Source of the DNA: Bacteroidales bacterium | Lineage (GTDB): Bacteria > Bacteroidota > Bacteroidia > Bacteroidales > Prolixibacteraceae | NCBI GenBank assembly: GCA_012729335.1 | Contig: JAAYDJ010000017.1 | Location: 96,145-160,144, forward strand | Reading direction: 5' to 3' | Length of the DNA: 64,000 bases | In this document: one piece after another, positions 9,982-18,830 of the stretch | Layout: each line of letters opens with the position of its first letter | Numbering within the stretch: position 1 is the first letter of the stretch | Translations under genes and position numbers: made by a program | The notes under the pieces: model-generated | Database searches by the model: none | Seen by the model: the letters and a program-made list of their open reading frames with translations, nothing else | Told to the model about the DNA's origin: nothing

Positions 9982-10067
9982 GCGCGTGTTCTGATGAATA
10001 ACAAACGGTAAGATCCCCGGAATATTGCAGCCTGCTGAAAGCCCCCGGAGCGTGCCCACCATCCCTG

Positions 10068-10075
10068 CAAATTTA
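10068..10075 (-). promoter_or_regulatory. Bacteroidetes -7 promoter core upstream of porU
   Basis: Minus-strand TAAATTTG matches TAnnTTTG exactly. It lies about 87 bases before the ATG that begins the PorU signal peptide, leaving an untranslated leader of about 80 bases, and argues against the far-upstream in-frame start. Confidence 0.4.
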
Positions 10076-10141
10076 AAAGGAATTGGAATGGAACGCATTA
10101 AAATATGAATATCCTGAACAATAATGATCGGCCGAATTAGT

Positions 10142-10149
10142 TATATTTG
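10142..10149 (+). promoter_or_regulatory. Bacteroidetes -7 promoter core upstream of gldJ
   Basis: TATATTTG matches TAnnTTTG, 28 bases before the gldJ ATG, in the divergent porU/gldJ intergenic region. A -33 element is not obvious. Confidence 0.5.
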
Positions 10150-10177
10150 TGACGTTTAAATTTCCATATTTAAATCA

Positions 10178-11617
10178 ATGCTGAACATGAATCGCAAATT
10201 ACTGGTATTCATACTCATCGTTCTGACCGTGGTGGGGTGCACCACCAGGAAACAAAACAGTTCCAGGACGACCGGGTGGAAATACAACGATCCGGAGACG
10301 GGAAATATTCCCTATTTATCAGGGTATGAACAGGAAGCCGGGCCTGGTCTGATTTTTATAGAAGGGGGTACTTTCACAATGGGCCGGGTAGAAGAAGATG
10401 TGATGTCGAAGTGGGACAATGTTCCCCGCAGGGTGACCGTGGCCTCTTTCTATATGGATGAGACAGAAGTCTCCAACCAGGATTACCGCGAGTTTGTCTA
10501 CTGGGTAGAGCGGGTATATCCGGGTGACCGGGACAAGAAGGAGTCGGTTCTTCCCGACACCCTGACCTGGCGGGAGGAGCTGGCCTACAATGAGCCTTAT
10601 ATCCAGAACTATTTCCGGCATCCTGCCTATTCCGATTATCCTGTGGTAGGGGTTTCCTGGGTTCAGGCCAATGCTTACTGCCAGTGGCGCACCGACCGGG
10701 TGAACGAGCAGATTCTGGTCGACAAGGGTATTCTGACACACGATCCTGCACAGAACGGGCAGAACATTTTCACCACCGACACCTATCTGGCGGGGATGTA
10801 TGAAGGGACTTCAGGCCGCAGGCCGCAGGAGAACACCGACGGCACGGCCCGCAGGGTCAGGTGGGAAGATGGGATTCTGCTGCCCACCTACCGGTTGCCT
10901 ACCGAAGCCGAATGGGAATATGCCGCCCTGGGCCTGATCGGAAATGCCGACAACGAACTCCTTTCCGACCGCAAGATGTACCCCTGGAACGGCACCTATA
11001 TGCGTGAAGCCGACAAGAAAAACAAAGGCAGGATGCAAGCCAACTTCACCCGCGGCCGCGGTGACCTGATGGGGATGGCCGGCGCCCTCAACGACCGCGC
11101 CGATATTGCTTCCACCATCAAGTCCTATCAGCCCAACGACTATGGCCTTTACTGCATGGCCGGAAATGTCAACGAATGGGTCTATGATGTCTACCGCCCC
11201 CTCTCCAACCGGGATGTCGCCGAATTCCAGCCCTTCCGTGGGAACATTTTCACCGTTCCCAAAAAAGATGCTGACGGCAACATCATGCGCGATGAATACG
11301 GCGTCATGCGCCTCGACACCCTGGCCGACTACCGCAATTTCAAGGACGGAGATCCCAATTCCCAGATTATCGACGGGGACCAGTGGACCGCCGCACAGAA
11401 TAACACCACCCAAAACATGTACATCCAGGATGACCGCCCGGGAGCCTTCTCCTCGCTGGTGGGCGACGATGTACGCGTATACAAGGGAGGATCCTGGATA
11501 GACCGCCCCTACTGGCTGACCCCGGGTACGCGCCGCTATCTCCAGGAAACAAAATCACAGCGGGACCTGGGCTTCCGTTGCGCCATGACCCGCGTGGGCA
11601 GCCCCGGAGGATTCTGA
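10178..11617 (+). CDS. gldJ: Gliding/T9SS-associated lipoprotein GldJ (SUMF1-fold)
   Basis: 479 residues. A lipoprotein signal peptide ends in the lipobox LTVVGC (Cys at about residue 21). A formylglycine-generating-enzyme/sulfatase-modifying (SUMF1) domain follows: FIEGGTFTMGR, VASFYMDETEVSNQDYREF, RLPTEAEWEYAA, MAGNVNEWVYDVYRP and GGSWIDRPYWLTPGTRR. GldJ and its paralogue GldK/PorK have this fold without enzymatic activity and are structural or stabilising outer-membrane lipoproteins of T9SS and gliding. Proximity to porU and porV is the arrangement known for gldJ, which favours GldJ over PorK. An ATG three codons downstream is an alternative start. A terminator follows. Confidence 0.88.
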   Translation: MLNMNRKLLVFILIVLTVVGCTTRKQNSSRTTGWKYNDPETGNIPYLSGYEQEAGPGLIFIEGGTFTMGRVEEDVMSKWDNVPRRVTVASFYMDETEVSNQDYREFVYWVERVYPGDRDKKESVLPDTLTWREELAYNEPYIQNYFRHPAYSDYPVVGVSWVQANAYCQWRTDRVNEQILVDKGILTHDPAQNGQNIFTTDTYLAGMYEGTSGRRPQENTDGTARRVRWEDGILLPTYRLPTEAEWEYAALGLIGNADNELLSDRKMYPWNGTYMREADKKNKGRMQANFTRGRGDLMGMAGALNDRADIASTIKSYQPNDYGLYCMAGNVNEWVYDVYRPLSNRDVAEFQPFRGNIFTVPKKDADGNIMRDEYGVMRLDTLADYRNFKDGDPNSQIIDGDQWTAAQNNTTQNMYIQDDRPGAFSSLVGDDVRVYKGGSWIDRPYWLTPGTRRYLQETKSQRDLGFRCAMTRVGSPGGF

Positions 11618-11642
11618 TTCTACCTGGAACCCACTACCTGCA

Positions 11643-11684
11643 AAAAGGCGGGCAGCCGGTGATTTCACCTTCTGCCCGCCTTTT
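11643..11684 (+). terminator. Intrinsic terminator after gldJ
   Basis: A 13-bp perfect stem (arms 11643-11655 and 11672-11684; 5' arm AAAAGGCGGGCAG) ends in a short T run. It lies 26 bases past the gldJ stop and between convergent genes, so it can serve the ferritin-like gene on the other strand too. Confidence 0.85.
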
Positions 11685-11735
11685 GCATTTCCGTTGGTGC
11701 CCATCCCTGCAGATGGACGCAGATGAAAGAAAGGG

Positions 11736-12248
11736 TCAGAACCTGATCTTTTTCCACTCCTCCTTCATCCGTTCCAGATCGGCCAGCCAGTCTTCGATGT
11801 CGTTCTCGTGCTCCACCTCCTCATTGAGGATCTGCACCGCCATCTGATGGGTGGTATGGTCCTTGCCCGAGGTGAAATCGGCAATCTCCTTGTAGCGCTC
11901 AATGGCACACCGCTCCCCTTTGAGATTTTGTTCGAGGATCACCTCAATATAGGGATCAGCGGGCTCATCATATGCACACCGTGCCCAATTGGTCCACTCC
12001 TTCGGATTGATGACAGGGGTGCCTCCGAGCTGGATAATCCTGTCCACCACCATGACCGCATGGTTGAGCTCCTGGTCGGCATGCAGCAGCAACTCAGGTT
12101 CCACCTCGCTCCGCATAGGCCCTTCCATCAGCCGGGCACCAATCCAATACTGGTAATAGGCCAGCCATTCCTCCGACAACGCGGCGTTGAGCATTTCCAA
12201 TAACTTGTCCACATCGACCGATGCGACTTTAATCGCTTGTTTTCCCAT
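11736..12248 (-). CDS. Ferritin-like Dps-like (DPSL-type) protein
   Basis: 170 residues, all helical, with ferritin-like metal ligands: SEEWLAYYQYW near residues 25-35, HADQELNHAVMV near 56-67, EQNLKGERCAIERY near 106-119 and NEEVEHENDIEDW near 142-155. Two cysteines, C91 and C114, flank the third ferritin helix. A cysteine pair near the di-iron site is known for Dps-like (DPSL) 'thioferritins' described in Bacteroides and archaea, so DPSL is the best class, with an oxidative-stress role that oxidises and stores iron using peroxide. Ordinary bacterioferritin is the alternative, but no haem-binding methionine was assigned. The gene is monocistronic. Confidence 0.75.
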   Translation of the reverse strand: MGKQAIKVASVDVDKLLEMLNAALSEEWLAYYQYWIGARLMEGPMRSEVEPELLLHADQELNHAVMVVDRIIQLGGTPVINPKEWTNWARCAYDEPADPYIEVILEQNLKGERCAIERYKEIADFTSGKDHTTHQMAVQILNEEVEHENDIEDWLADLERMKEEWKKIRF

Positions 12249-12318
12249 GATCGTTTTTTTTAGTGGGTTAAAGATAAATAATTATCGGATTTCGGCTAAG
12301 AGGTGGTGGGAGGTGATT

Positions 12319-14376
12319 TCACAAGGAAGGCCAATCCTGTTCAAAGGAGATCCCGCCACTGAGCCAGAAGCCGGGCTGGCGGAGGCCTCCGAAGTCCATC
12401 CATTCCTCATCGAAGAGGTTGGAGGCCGATACGAAAAGGTTCAGCAGGCGTCCTTTGCGGGTGATTTTGGCATCGGTGAGGGAGATGGGACGGTAGGAAA
12501 CCACTTCACCTGCGGGGCCTGGCCAGGCGCCGTTTCTGTCGCGCCAGGTCCAGCGCAGGGAAAGCACCGTTTTGGGGCCGAGGCCTATATCGGCCGAGGC
12601 CATAATCTGATGGCGGAGATAGTCGGCGGTATAGCGTGAAAGGAGTTCTCCGGCCGTCGACCGGCCACGGAGGGCCGTCCAGGCCAGGGAGCCGCTCTCC
12701 AGCCATATAAATCGGCGGGTCCAGGGGCGCAACTCCCCCGGACGATATCGCAAAGATCCCTCCACCCCTCTGAAATCAACCTGAGAATGGTTCATACTCC
12801 TCCATATCAGGGAATCGGGATGGGGATCCTTCACCCAGTCGATCATTTCCCGGCCTTTCCGGCTGAATACGGCAAGAGTACCCCTGACTCCGGGGCTGTG
12901 CAACCGGAGCCCCCCCTCCGCCGAAACAGCTTTTTCAGGCTTCAACCGCGGATTGGCCTGCTGAATGGGGCTCGTGTAGTACAGATCGGTGAAGGTGGGC
13001 ATGCGCAGGGTCTTGTTGAGGGATCCGTAAAGGGAAAATGCAGGGTGGATCCTGAAAGCTGCGTCGGCTCCGGGGTAAAACCCGATTTTCCTGCTGCCCG
13101 AAACCAGATGGGCCATGGCCCCCGCGGCAAGAATCAGCCGGCGTCGCTCCATGCGGTGCTCACCGTATAATGCCGTGTTCAAACGCCCCGCCGACCGTGT
13201 GAAGTAAAGGGCTTCCCCGCCACGCACCGCCACAGGAGAGGCCAAAGGTTCCCCCAATACAGTGCTCAGAATATGTTCCCCCCTTATATCTACCCCTAAG
13301 GAACTCTTCCCGGCGATCCCCCCCAGAATATAATTCAGGTTCACCCCTGAAGTGGTAGAACGATGAACATTGAAAGGAATTGCCGGATTGTCCCTGATCA
13401 GTTCAAACCGGTCATGGTGACGCCTCACATAAGCCGAAGCGGAAAATCCTTCCGGCGATCGGCTTACGAATCCCGCACTGAGGAAGCGTGTTTTTGTAGC
13501 CTCAAACTGGTCGGGATAACGGAGGGAATAAAAACTGTTGGCCCCGAAGCGGCGGTCTCCCACACCTGCCTGGAAAGAGAGGGTCCCCGCGCGAAAGAGG
13601 CTTTCTGCACGATAGAAAAGGGTGGTGCCCCTGAAATCCGTGTTAGGGAGGTATCCTGCAGAAGTGGTGTACCCCGGGGAGAGGAAATGGCTTGTTTTAC
13701 GTGTGCCCAGGGCAAGGTGGCCGCTGACCCTGAAAAGGCCGTAGGCCCCGGCCGATGCCGACAGGCGGAGGTGGTTTTTGGAGGGAGGCCCGGTGATCAG
13801 GTTGATCACCCCGTTGAAGGCATTGGGACCGAAGGCGCGCGCTGCCGGCCCGGTAAGGAACTCCACCCGCGAGATGCTTTCAGGATCTACCGGAAGATTC
13901 AGGTGATGATGGCCGGTCTGGGGATCACTGACGTTGATGCCATTGAGCAGAACGAGGGTCTGGTCAAAGGAGCCTCCGCGGACGGAGATGTCGGCCTGCG
14001 CCCCCAGGGGTCCCCGCTGCCTGATGTCGGCCGACGGGAGAACCCGCAACAGTTCGGAAATACTCTGGGCCGGAACCCGCTCTACTTCCACACGGGAGAG
14101 CGTCGTCACCATCCGGGCGACCTGCTGCGCCCCCACCGGCGTCCTCCCCGCCGTCACCACCACCTCCTCCAGGTCTACCTCCCTCATCCGGAGGGTGTCG
14201 GCAGACGTCTGCGCCCATACAGCTCCCGGAACAACCACAATGGAATACACCACCGAGAGAACAGCAATCCTGACCTCCCTCCCCAGCGACCGGAATACCG
14301 CATATCCCTTGCGCATCCATCTGCTGAAGGAAAAGAGCGCCCTCTTCTTACCGGTTACCTGCATCATGTTTCTCAA
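12319..14376 (-). CDS. TonB-dependent outer membrane receptor
   Basis: 685 residues. A signal-peptide-like hydrophobic stretch ends near AVWAQ (about residue 55), followed by a TonB-box-like segment (LEEVVVTAGR), a plug domain (PSADIRQRGPLGAQADISVR, then VLLNGINVSDPQTGHHHLNL and FGPNAFNGVINLITG) and a 22-strand-type barrel ending in LFVSASNLFDEEWMDFG..ISFEQ. There is no carboxypeptidase-like N-terminal extension and no SusD partner next door, so this is a BtuB/siderophore-style receptor, not a SusC. The substrate is unknown. The start is uncertain: the N-terminus before the signal peptide is long, and the internal ATG at 14314-14316 is an alternative. Confidence 0.85.
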   Translation of the reverse strand: MRNMMQVTGKKRALFSFSRWMRKGYAVFRSLGREVRIAVLSVVYSIVVVPGAVWAQTSADTLRMREVDLEEVVVTAGRTPVGAQQVARMVTTLSRVEVERVPAQSISELLRVLPSADIRQRGPLGAQADISVRGGSFDQTLVLLNGINVSDPQTGHHHLNLPVDPESISRVEFLTGPAARAFGPNAFNGVINLITGPPSKNHLRLSASAGAYGLFRVSGHLALGTRKTSHFLSPGYTTSAGYLPNTDFRGTTLFYRAESLFRAGTLSFQAGVGDRRFGANSFYSLRYPDQFEATKTRFLSAGFVSRSPEGFSASAYVRRHHDRFELIRDNPAIPFNVHRSTTSGVNLNYILGGIAGKSSLGVDIRGEHILSTVLGEPLASPVAVRGGEALYFTRSAGRLNTALYGEHRMERRRLILAAGAMAHLVSGSRKIGFYPGADAAFRIHPAFSLYGSLNKTLRMPTFTDLYYTSPIQQANPRLKPEKAVSAEGGLRLHSPGVRGTLAVFSRKGREMIDWVKDPHPDSLIWRSMNHSQVDFRGVEGSLRYRPGELRPWTRRFIWLESGSLAWTALRGRSTAGELLSRYTADYLRHQIMASADIGLGPKTVLSLRWTWRDRNGAWPGPAGEVVSYRPISLTDAKITRKGRLLNLFVSASNLFDEEWMDFGGLRQPGFWLSGGISFEQDWPSL

Positions 14377-14873
14377 TTTCCGGATTTCTCTTCAAACTCC
14401 AAGTATTCCTTTTCCCATCCATTCCACTCCTGCCCGGTCTCACATAACTCCGTTACACTGCCCGCAGTCCGCATTCCCGATGCCCGCTGTCGCCTTTCAT
14501 TCCTGGTGCCCGCTGTCGCCTTTCATTCCCGGTGCCCGCTGCCCGTCTTTCATTCCCGCTGCCCGCAGTCCGCATTCCCGGTGCCCGCTGTCGCCTTTCA
14601 TTCCCGCTGCCCGCTGTCCGCATTCCCGGTGCCCGCTGCCCGTCTTTCATACCCGCTGCCCGCAGTCCGCATTCCCGGTGCCCGCAGTCCGCATTCCCGG
14701 TGTTGCCAGATTCGTCAGCATGGAAAAAGGCAAGTGACAGGCAAATATAGAAAGAGGAAGCTTCCGGAAAGTAATTATTCCGTGAAACAGGCCAATTGTT
14801 ATCTTTACGCTATGGAAAAGCGGTGATCTCCGTTCATATGAGCAGGCGACACTGCAGAAAAAAACGGTACAAC
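14377..14873. other. Intergenic region between TonB receptor and TauE-like gene
   Basis: The 497-base gap holds the minisatellite at 14459-14700. On either side (14377-14458 and 14701-14873) no gene, tRNA or clear promoter core was recognised. Open frames across the repeat are judged non-coding. Confidence 0.6.
14459..14700. repeat. Minisatellite of ten units, two interleaved unit types
   Basis: Exactly 242 bases divide into ten contiguous units that all begin TGCCCGC. Short 22-base units (TGCCCGCAGTCCGCATTCCC plus 2 bases) are units 1, 5, 7, 9 and 10. 26-base units with a TGTCGCCTTTCATTCC core are units 2, 3 and 6. 27-base units with a TGCCCGTCTTTCATNCCC core are units 4 and 8. The array fills the gap between the divergent TonB-receptor and TauE-like genes. 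Several frames are open through it only because of the repeat. Confidence 0.95.
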
Positions 14874-15242
14874 ATGAACATTTATACGCTTCTGCTGCTG
14901 ATACTCGTCGGACTGATGACGGGTGCCTTTGCCGGAATCATGGGTCTGGGGGGAGGAATCATCCTGATCCCCGCCCTGATCTTTATATTTGGGTTCTCAC
15001 AGCACCAGGCCAACGGAACCAGTCTGGCCGTCATGCTCCCTCCCATCGGGCTTTTCGCCGCCTGGAACTACTACAAGGCCGGCCATGCCAACCTCAAATA
15101 CGCCCTGATCCTGGCCGTGGCCTTCATGATAGGGAGCTACTTCACCTCCCAATGGGCCACAAAAATCCCGGAAGTCACCCTGCGCAAAATCTTCAGCGTG
15201 TTCCTGCTGTTGGTGGCCATCAAAATGTTTTTTTCCAAATAG
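14874..15242 (+). CDS. TauE/SafE-family membrane protein, half-size
   Basis: 122 residues from the ATG that begins MNIYTLLLLILVGLMTGAFA; the 26 upstream in-frame codons are not hydrophobic and are unlikely to be translated. There are about four membrane segments and the family signature GAFAGIMGLGGGIILIPALI. Typical TauE/SafE sulfite/organosulfonate exporters have two such repeats and about 250 residues, so this is a single-repeat version, perhaps working as a dimer. The frame is intact and the C-terminus ends cleanly (IKMFFSK), so it does not look like a truncation. The substrate is unknown. Confidence 0.82.
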   Translation: MNIYTLLLLILVGLMTGAFAGIMGLGGGIILIPALIFIFGFSQHQANGTSLAVMLPPIGLFAAWNYYKAGHANLKYALILAVAFMIGSYFTSQWATKIPEVTLRKIFSVFLLLVAIKMFFSK

Positions 15243-15284
15243 CCGGCAGATCTTACGCCATTTAAATGCATACCCGGGCCCGAT

Positions 15285-16010
15285 TCAGACCGAAAGTGCG
15301 GCCTCCAGCTCTATAGCCTTCGGAAACAGAATGTTGTTTTCAAGGTGAATATGCCGGTGCAGATCGTTCTCAAACTCCTGCAGCACCTGAAGGGTGGTCC
15401 TGTAAGTCGTGCAGGCATCGGAAGGGATCCTGTAATTCCCCGAAATGGTGGCCATCCGGTCAAACCTTCCCCCCTCGGTTTCATGTTCAGCAATCATCGC
15501 CCCAATGGGATTGGTGACCGGTCCGAACATCGCCGGAGTCACTCCTGTCCCCTCTTTTTTTGCCCTGGCCATCTTCTGAATGTATGGGAACAGCATCAAT
15601 TCCTCCTTCTGCATGTGCATGGTCAGATCACCTGCCGAGGCTCCGAACAACTGCCTCATCCCGAAAAGCTCCGGATGATTCGCCCCATGGACATCACACA
15701 ACTTCTCCAGACTCGCCGTCAGGAAAGGAATATTCTTCCTCACATAGGAATGGTGCCTCCTGACAATGTAATCGCACAATTCATCGAGGGAGAGACTCAT
15801 GATGTATTCCGAATCCGGATCACTGCTCCCGGTAATTTCCTCGAGTTGCGCAATGAGCTGTTCAGGCTCCACCCCCGCCTCCTGACATGCCTGCAACAGG
15901 GTTCTGTTCCCGCCACAGCAGTAATCAATATGGTTCGACTGAAAAAGGGGAGCCGTCTTGAAATTCAGCTTCACCACCTCCCCTACCCTGGTATCTAATG
16001 ATATGGACAT
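15285..16010 (-). CDS. ric: Iron-sulfur cluster repair di-iron protein (RIC/ScdA/YtfE family)
   Basis: 241 residues. The N-terminal ScdA_N domain holds the paired cysteines (HIDYCCGGNRTL, C31-C32), and the C-terminal hemerythrin-like domain has the histidine/glutamate iron ligands spread over RRHHSYVRK, LTMHMQKEELMLFP, AEHETEGGRFDRM and LHRHIHLENNILFP. RIC proteins repair [Fe-S] clusters after nitrosative or oxidative damage and are typically NO-inducible through Crp/Fnr-type regulators. The length matches the family. The gene is monocistronic with its own promoter core. Confidence 0.93.
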   Translation of the reverse strand: MSISLDTRVGEVVKLNFKTAPLFQSNHIDYCCGGNRTLLQACQEAGVEPEQLIAQLEEITGSSDPDSEYIMSLSLDELCDYIVRRHHSYVRKNIPFLTASLEKLCDVHGANHPELFGMRQLFGASAGDLTMHMQKEELMLFPYIQKMARAKKEGTGVTPAMFGPVTNPIGAMIAEHETEGGRFDRMATISGNYRIPSDACTTYRTTLQVLQEFENDLHRHIHLENNILFPKAIELEAALSV

Positions 16011-16033
16011 ATTGGTTTTATTTTTGTGTTCTG

Positions 16034-16041
16034 CAAAGATA
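16034..16041 (-). promoter_or_regulatory. Bacteroidetes -7 promoter core upstream of ric
   Basis: Minus-strand TATCTTTG matches TAnnTTTG, 23 bases before the ric ATG and preceded by an AT-rich stretch. No clear -33 element or regulator palindrome was identified. Confidence 0.5.
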
Positions 16042-16272
16042 TAAAAATATATAATGATATTATGGTCTTTTTATAATCTTTTAAGCTGCGCAGAATATTA
16101 CAAAAAGGCACATGGCAAGTAGTTTCTAAGAGGAGAATATGACCGATTGCCATTTGCATTAAACCATCTTTGCACAATCAGGTTAAAAAGCAGGCGACAG
16201 AAAGGCTCAAGTGCAAGAAATAAAGAAGGGGTCTCAACTCTGAAACCCCTGTATTTGCTTGATTTTCCTTTG

Positions 16273-16345
<73 letters not shown>

Positions 16346-16354
16346 AAAGCGGCG

Positions 16355-16362
16355 CAAAATTA
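16355..16362 (-). promoter_or_regulatory. -7 promoter core of the tRNA-Lys gene
   Basis: Minus-strand TAATTTTG matches TAnnTTTG and ends nine bases before the mature tRNA 5' end, as expected for a tRNA promoter in this phylum. Confidence 0.5.
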
Positions 16363-16716
16363 AGGAAAAAATCTTTTCACCAAACCTTTTTTTTCATTTT
16401 TCAGACCACCCCTCCGGAATTCCCGGGTATCCTGCTGGGCGTAAATACTTTTACCGGCACCGCGGCTGACAAAGGAACTCTTGTCACAACCACATCCACC
16501 TCAGTCCGAAGCCATTTCCGGCCCCGATTGAACGGCCGGATCTGATTTACCCGGGGGCTCATGCTGACCAGCCAGAACGGAGGGTTCTGATCAGACTCAA
16601 CCAGTAATTATCACCTGCCAACGGTAAAAAATTTTATTCTTCCTTAAGATGTCAGGGGATTTTTTACCTTTATCGGAAAACCGGAACAGTCCATTTAAAA
16701 ACAATACCCAAGACCT
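16363..16716. other. Intergenic region upstream of glgB
   Basis: About 350 bases without a recognisable gene. A near-consensus promoter core TACCTTTA lies shortly before glgB (around 16665-16672), one mismatch from TAnnTTTG. Nothing else was recognised. Confidence 0.4.
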
Positions 16717-18729
16717 ATGAAATACCCTCTGCTGATAAAGAACGATCCCTGGCTGGAGCCTTTTGCCGAGACGATTATGCGCCGGCAGGAACAGGCCGCC
16801 CAAAAGAAGGAGACCCTGACCCGGAAGGGGAGTCTGTCTGATTTTGCCACCGGCTATCTCTATTTCGGACTCCACCGCACCGATGACGGGTGGGTCATCA
16901 GGGAATGGGCTCCCCATGCCTCCATGATTTACCTGATGGGCACCTTCAATGACTGGAAGATCGACGAGAGTTATGAATTTGTTCCGCTGGCCCATGGGGT
17001 GTGGGAGTTGCGGCTTCCGCCCGGGAAGCTTCACCACGGTGACCTGTATGCGCTGATGATGCACTGGCCGGGGGGATCGGGAAAACGGATTCCCGCCTGG
17101 GCCTTCCGGACTGTCCAGGACGAGAAGACGTATATTTTTAACGCCCAGGTGTGGGCTCCGGAAAACCCCTACCTTTGGAAGCACCCTGCTTTCCGCCGTG
17201 AACAGGAACCCCCTTTGATTTATGAAGCCCACGTGGGCATGGCCGGCGAAGAGGAACGGGTACATACCTACAATGAGTTCCGGGAGCAGATGCTCCCCCG
17301 CATCAAAGCCAACGGCTACAACACCATCCAGCTGATGGCCATTCCCGAACACCCCTACTATGGCAGTTTCGGATACCACGTCTCCAGTTTCTTTGCCCCC
17401 TCTTCCCGCTTCGGCACCCCCGACGAGCTGAAACAGCTCATCGATGAAGCACATGGCTTGGGTCTCTCGGTGATTATGGACCTGGTCCACTCTCACGCCG
17501 TGCGCAATGAAACCGAAGGCCTGGGCAAATACGACGGCTCCCGGTACCAGTTTTTCCACGACGGCGGACGCGGCGAACATCCCGCCTGGGACTCCTATTG
17601 CTTTAACTACAACAAAAACGAGGTACTCCATTTCCTCCTTTCCAACATCAAGTACTGGCTCGATGTTTTCAAATTCGACGGATTCCGCTTCGACGGAGTC
17701 ACCAGCATGCTCTACTTCGACCATGGCCTGGGCAAGGCTTTCACCAGCTACAGCGACTATTTCGATGCCAATTGCGACGAGGAGGCGGTCACTTACTTCA
17801 TCCTGGCCAATCAACTCATGAAGGAGATCGACCCCCATTCCATATCCATTGCAGAAGACATGAGCGGCATGCCCGGACTGGCCGTGCCGGTGGCCGAGGG
17901 CGGCATGGGATTTGACTTCCGCCTGGCCATGGGCGTCCCCGACTACTGGATCAAAATCATCAAGGAGAAAAAAGACGACGAGTGGCAGATGGGCGACATC
18001 TTTTACCAGCTGACCTCCAAGCGGATGGACGAAAAGGTGGTCAGCTACGCCGAATCGCACGACCAGGCCCTGGTGGGTGACAAAACCATCATTTTCAGGC
18101 TCATCGACAAGGAGATGTACTTCAGCATGCGGAAAGACCAGCCCAACCTGATCGTCGACCGGGGCATCGCCCTGCATAAAATGATCCGCCTGGCGACGCT
18201 CTCCTGTGCAGGGGGGTCCTATCTTAACTTCATGGGGAATGAATTCGGCCACCCCGAATGGATCGACTTCCCCCGCGAAGGTAACAGCTGGTCCTACCGC
18301 CATGCCCGCCGTATCTGGAGCATCGCCACCGACCCGGAACTCAGATTCCACTGGCTCCTCGATTTTGACTATGACCTGGTAGGCCTGGTCAGAAACCACC
18401 GCATCCTCGATATCCCCCCGGTCCACCTGGTCTGGGAAAAAAACGACGACCAGGTGCTCGCCTACCATCGCGGCCCGTGGCTCTTCGTATTCAACTTCAA
18501 CCCGGTGAAGTCGTTCACCGACTACGGCATCCCCCTGGGAGCCGGAAAGTACAGGGTGGCCCTGAGTACCGACAACGGCCGCTATGGCGGCCAGGACCGC
18601 ATCGATGAGGCACTCACCTACTACACCCTCCCCGCAGGCGGGAAAGAAAGCCAGCATTTCCTGCGTCTTTACCTGCCGGCACGCACCGCCGTGGTACTGC
18701 TCCGCGAAGAACTGCCCCGGAAAGAATGA
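16717..18729 (+). CDS. glgB: 1,4-alpha-glucan branching enzyme (GH13)
   Basis: 670 residues. A CBM48-like N-terminal domain (about residues 45-140, LYFGLHRTDDGWVIREWAPH) precedes the GH13 barrel: GYNTIQLMAIPEHPYYGSFG, VIMDLVHSHAV, GFRFDGVTSM (nucleophile about D326), IAEDMSG (acid about E380) and YAESHDQALVG with the third Asp, then a C-terminal all-beta domain. The pattern resembles the eukaryote-like GH13_8 branching enzymes common in Bacteroidetes. It creates alpha-1,6 branches in glycogen in the cytoplasm. It heads a 10-kb run of glycogen genes on the same strand. Confidence 0.94.
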   Translation: MKYPLLIKNDPWLEPFAETIMRRQEQAAQKKETLTRKGSLSDFATGYLYFGLHRTDDGWVIREWAPHASMIYLMGTFNDWKIDESYEFVPLAHGVWELRLPPGKLHHGDLYALMMHWPGGSGKRIPAWAFRTVQDEKTYIFNAQVWAPENPYLWKHPAFRREQEPPLIYEAHVGMAGEEERVHTYNEFREQMLPRIKANGYNTIQLMAIPEHPYYGSFGYHVSSFFAPSSRFGTPDELKQLIDEAHGLGLSVIMDLVHSHAVRNETEGLGKYDGSRYQFFHDGGRGEHPAWDSYCFNYNKNEVLHFLLSNIKYWLDVFKFDGFRFDGVTSMLYFDHGLGKAFTSYSDYFDANCDEEAVTYFILANQLMKEIDPHSISIAEDMSGMPGLAVPVAEGGMGFDFRLAMGVPDYWIKIIKEKKDDEWQMGDIFYQLTSKRMDEKVVSYAESHDQALVGDKTIIFRLIDKEMYFSMRKDQPNLIVDRGIALHKMIRLATLSCAGGSYLNFMGNEFGHPEWIDFPREGNSWSYRHARRIWSIATDPELRFHWLLDFDYDLVGLVRNHRILDIPPVHLVWEKNDDQVLAYHRGPWLFVFNFNPVKSFTDYGIPLGAGKYRVALSTDNGRYGGQDRIDEALTYYTLPAGGKESQHFLRLYLPARTAVVLLREELPRKE

Positions 18730-18830
18730 CACGCAAAGTTGACACGAAAGAACAATTGAAAAGAACCTGGCATAAAGGAGTCGCCCGGAATAGAAGAGTT
18801 TGAAAAAGAACCGCTTGCCGAAGTAAATTT

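Noticed and set aside
14459..14700. Possible CRISPR array
   Set aside because: Units are contiguous with no unique spacers, and no cas genes are present. The same reasoning excludes the heptamer array at 21901-22019 and the 102-bp coding repeats at 63753-64000.
14453..14737. Open frames on both strands through the minisatellite (for example repeats of AGSGNERR)
   Set aside because: They result from the repeat composition; there is no ribosome site, no homology and no consistent reading frame because unit lengths of 22, 26 and 27 shift the frame.
16597..18732. 711-codon open frame on the minus strand opposite glgB
   Set aside because: It mirrors the branching enzyme gene, whose motifs are complete; the antisense frame is open because of GC-rich codon bias and has no recognisable domain. 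The same applies to long antisense frames opposite porU (8266-10011), the glycosyltransferase (22022-23494) and priA (38268-39653).
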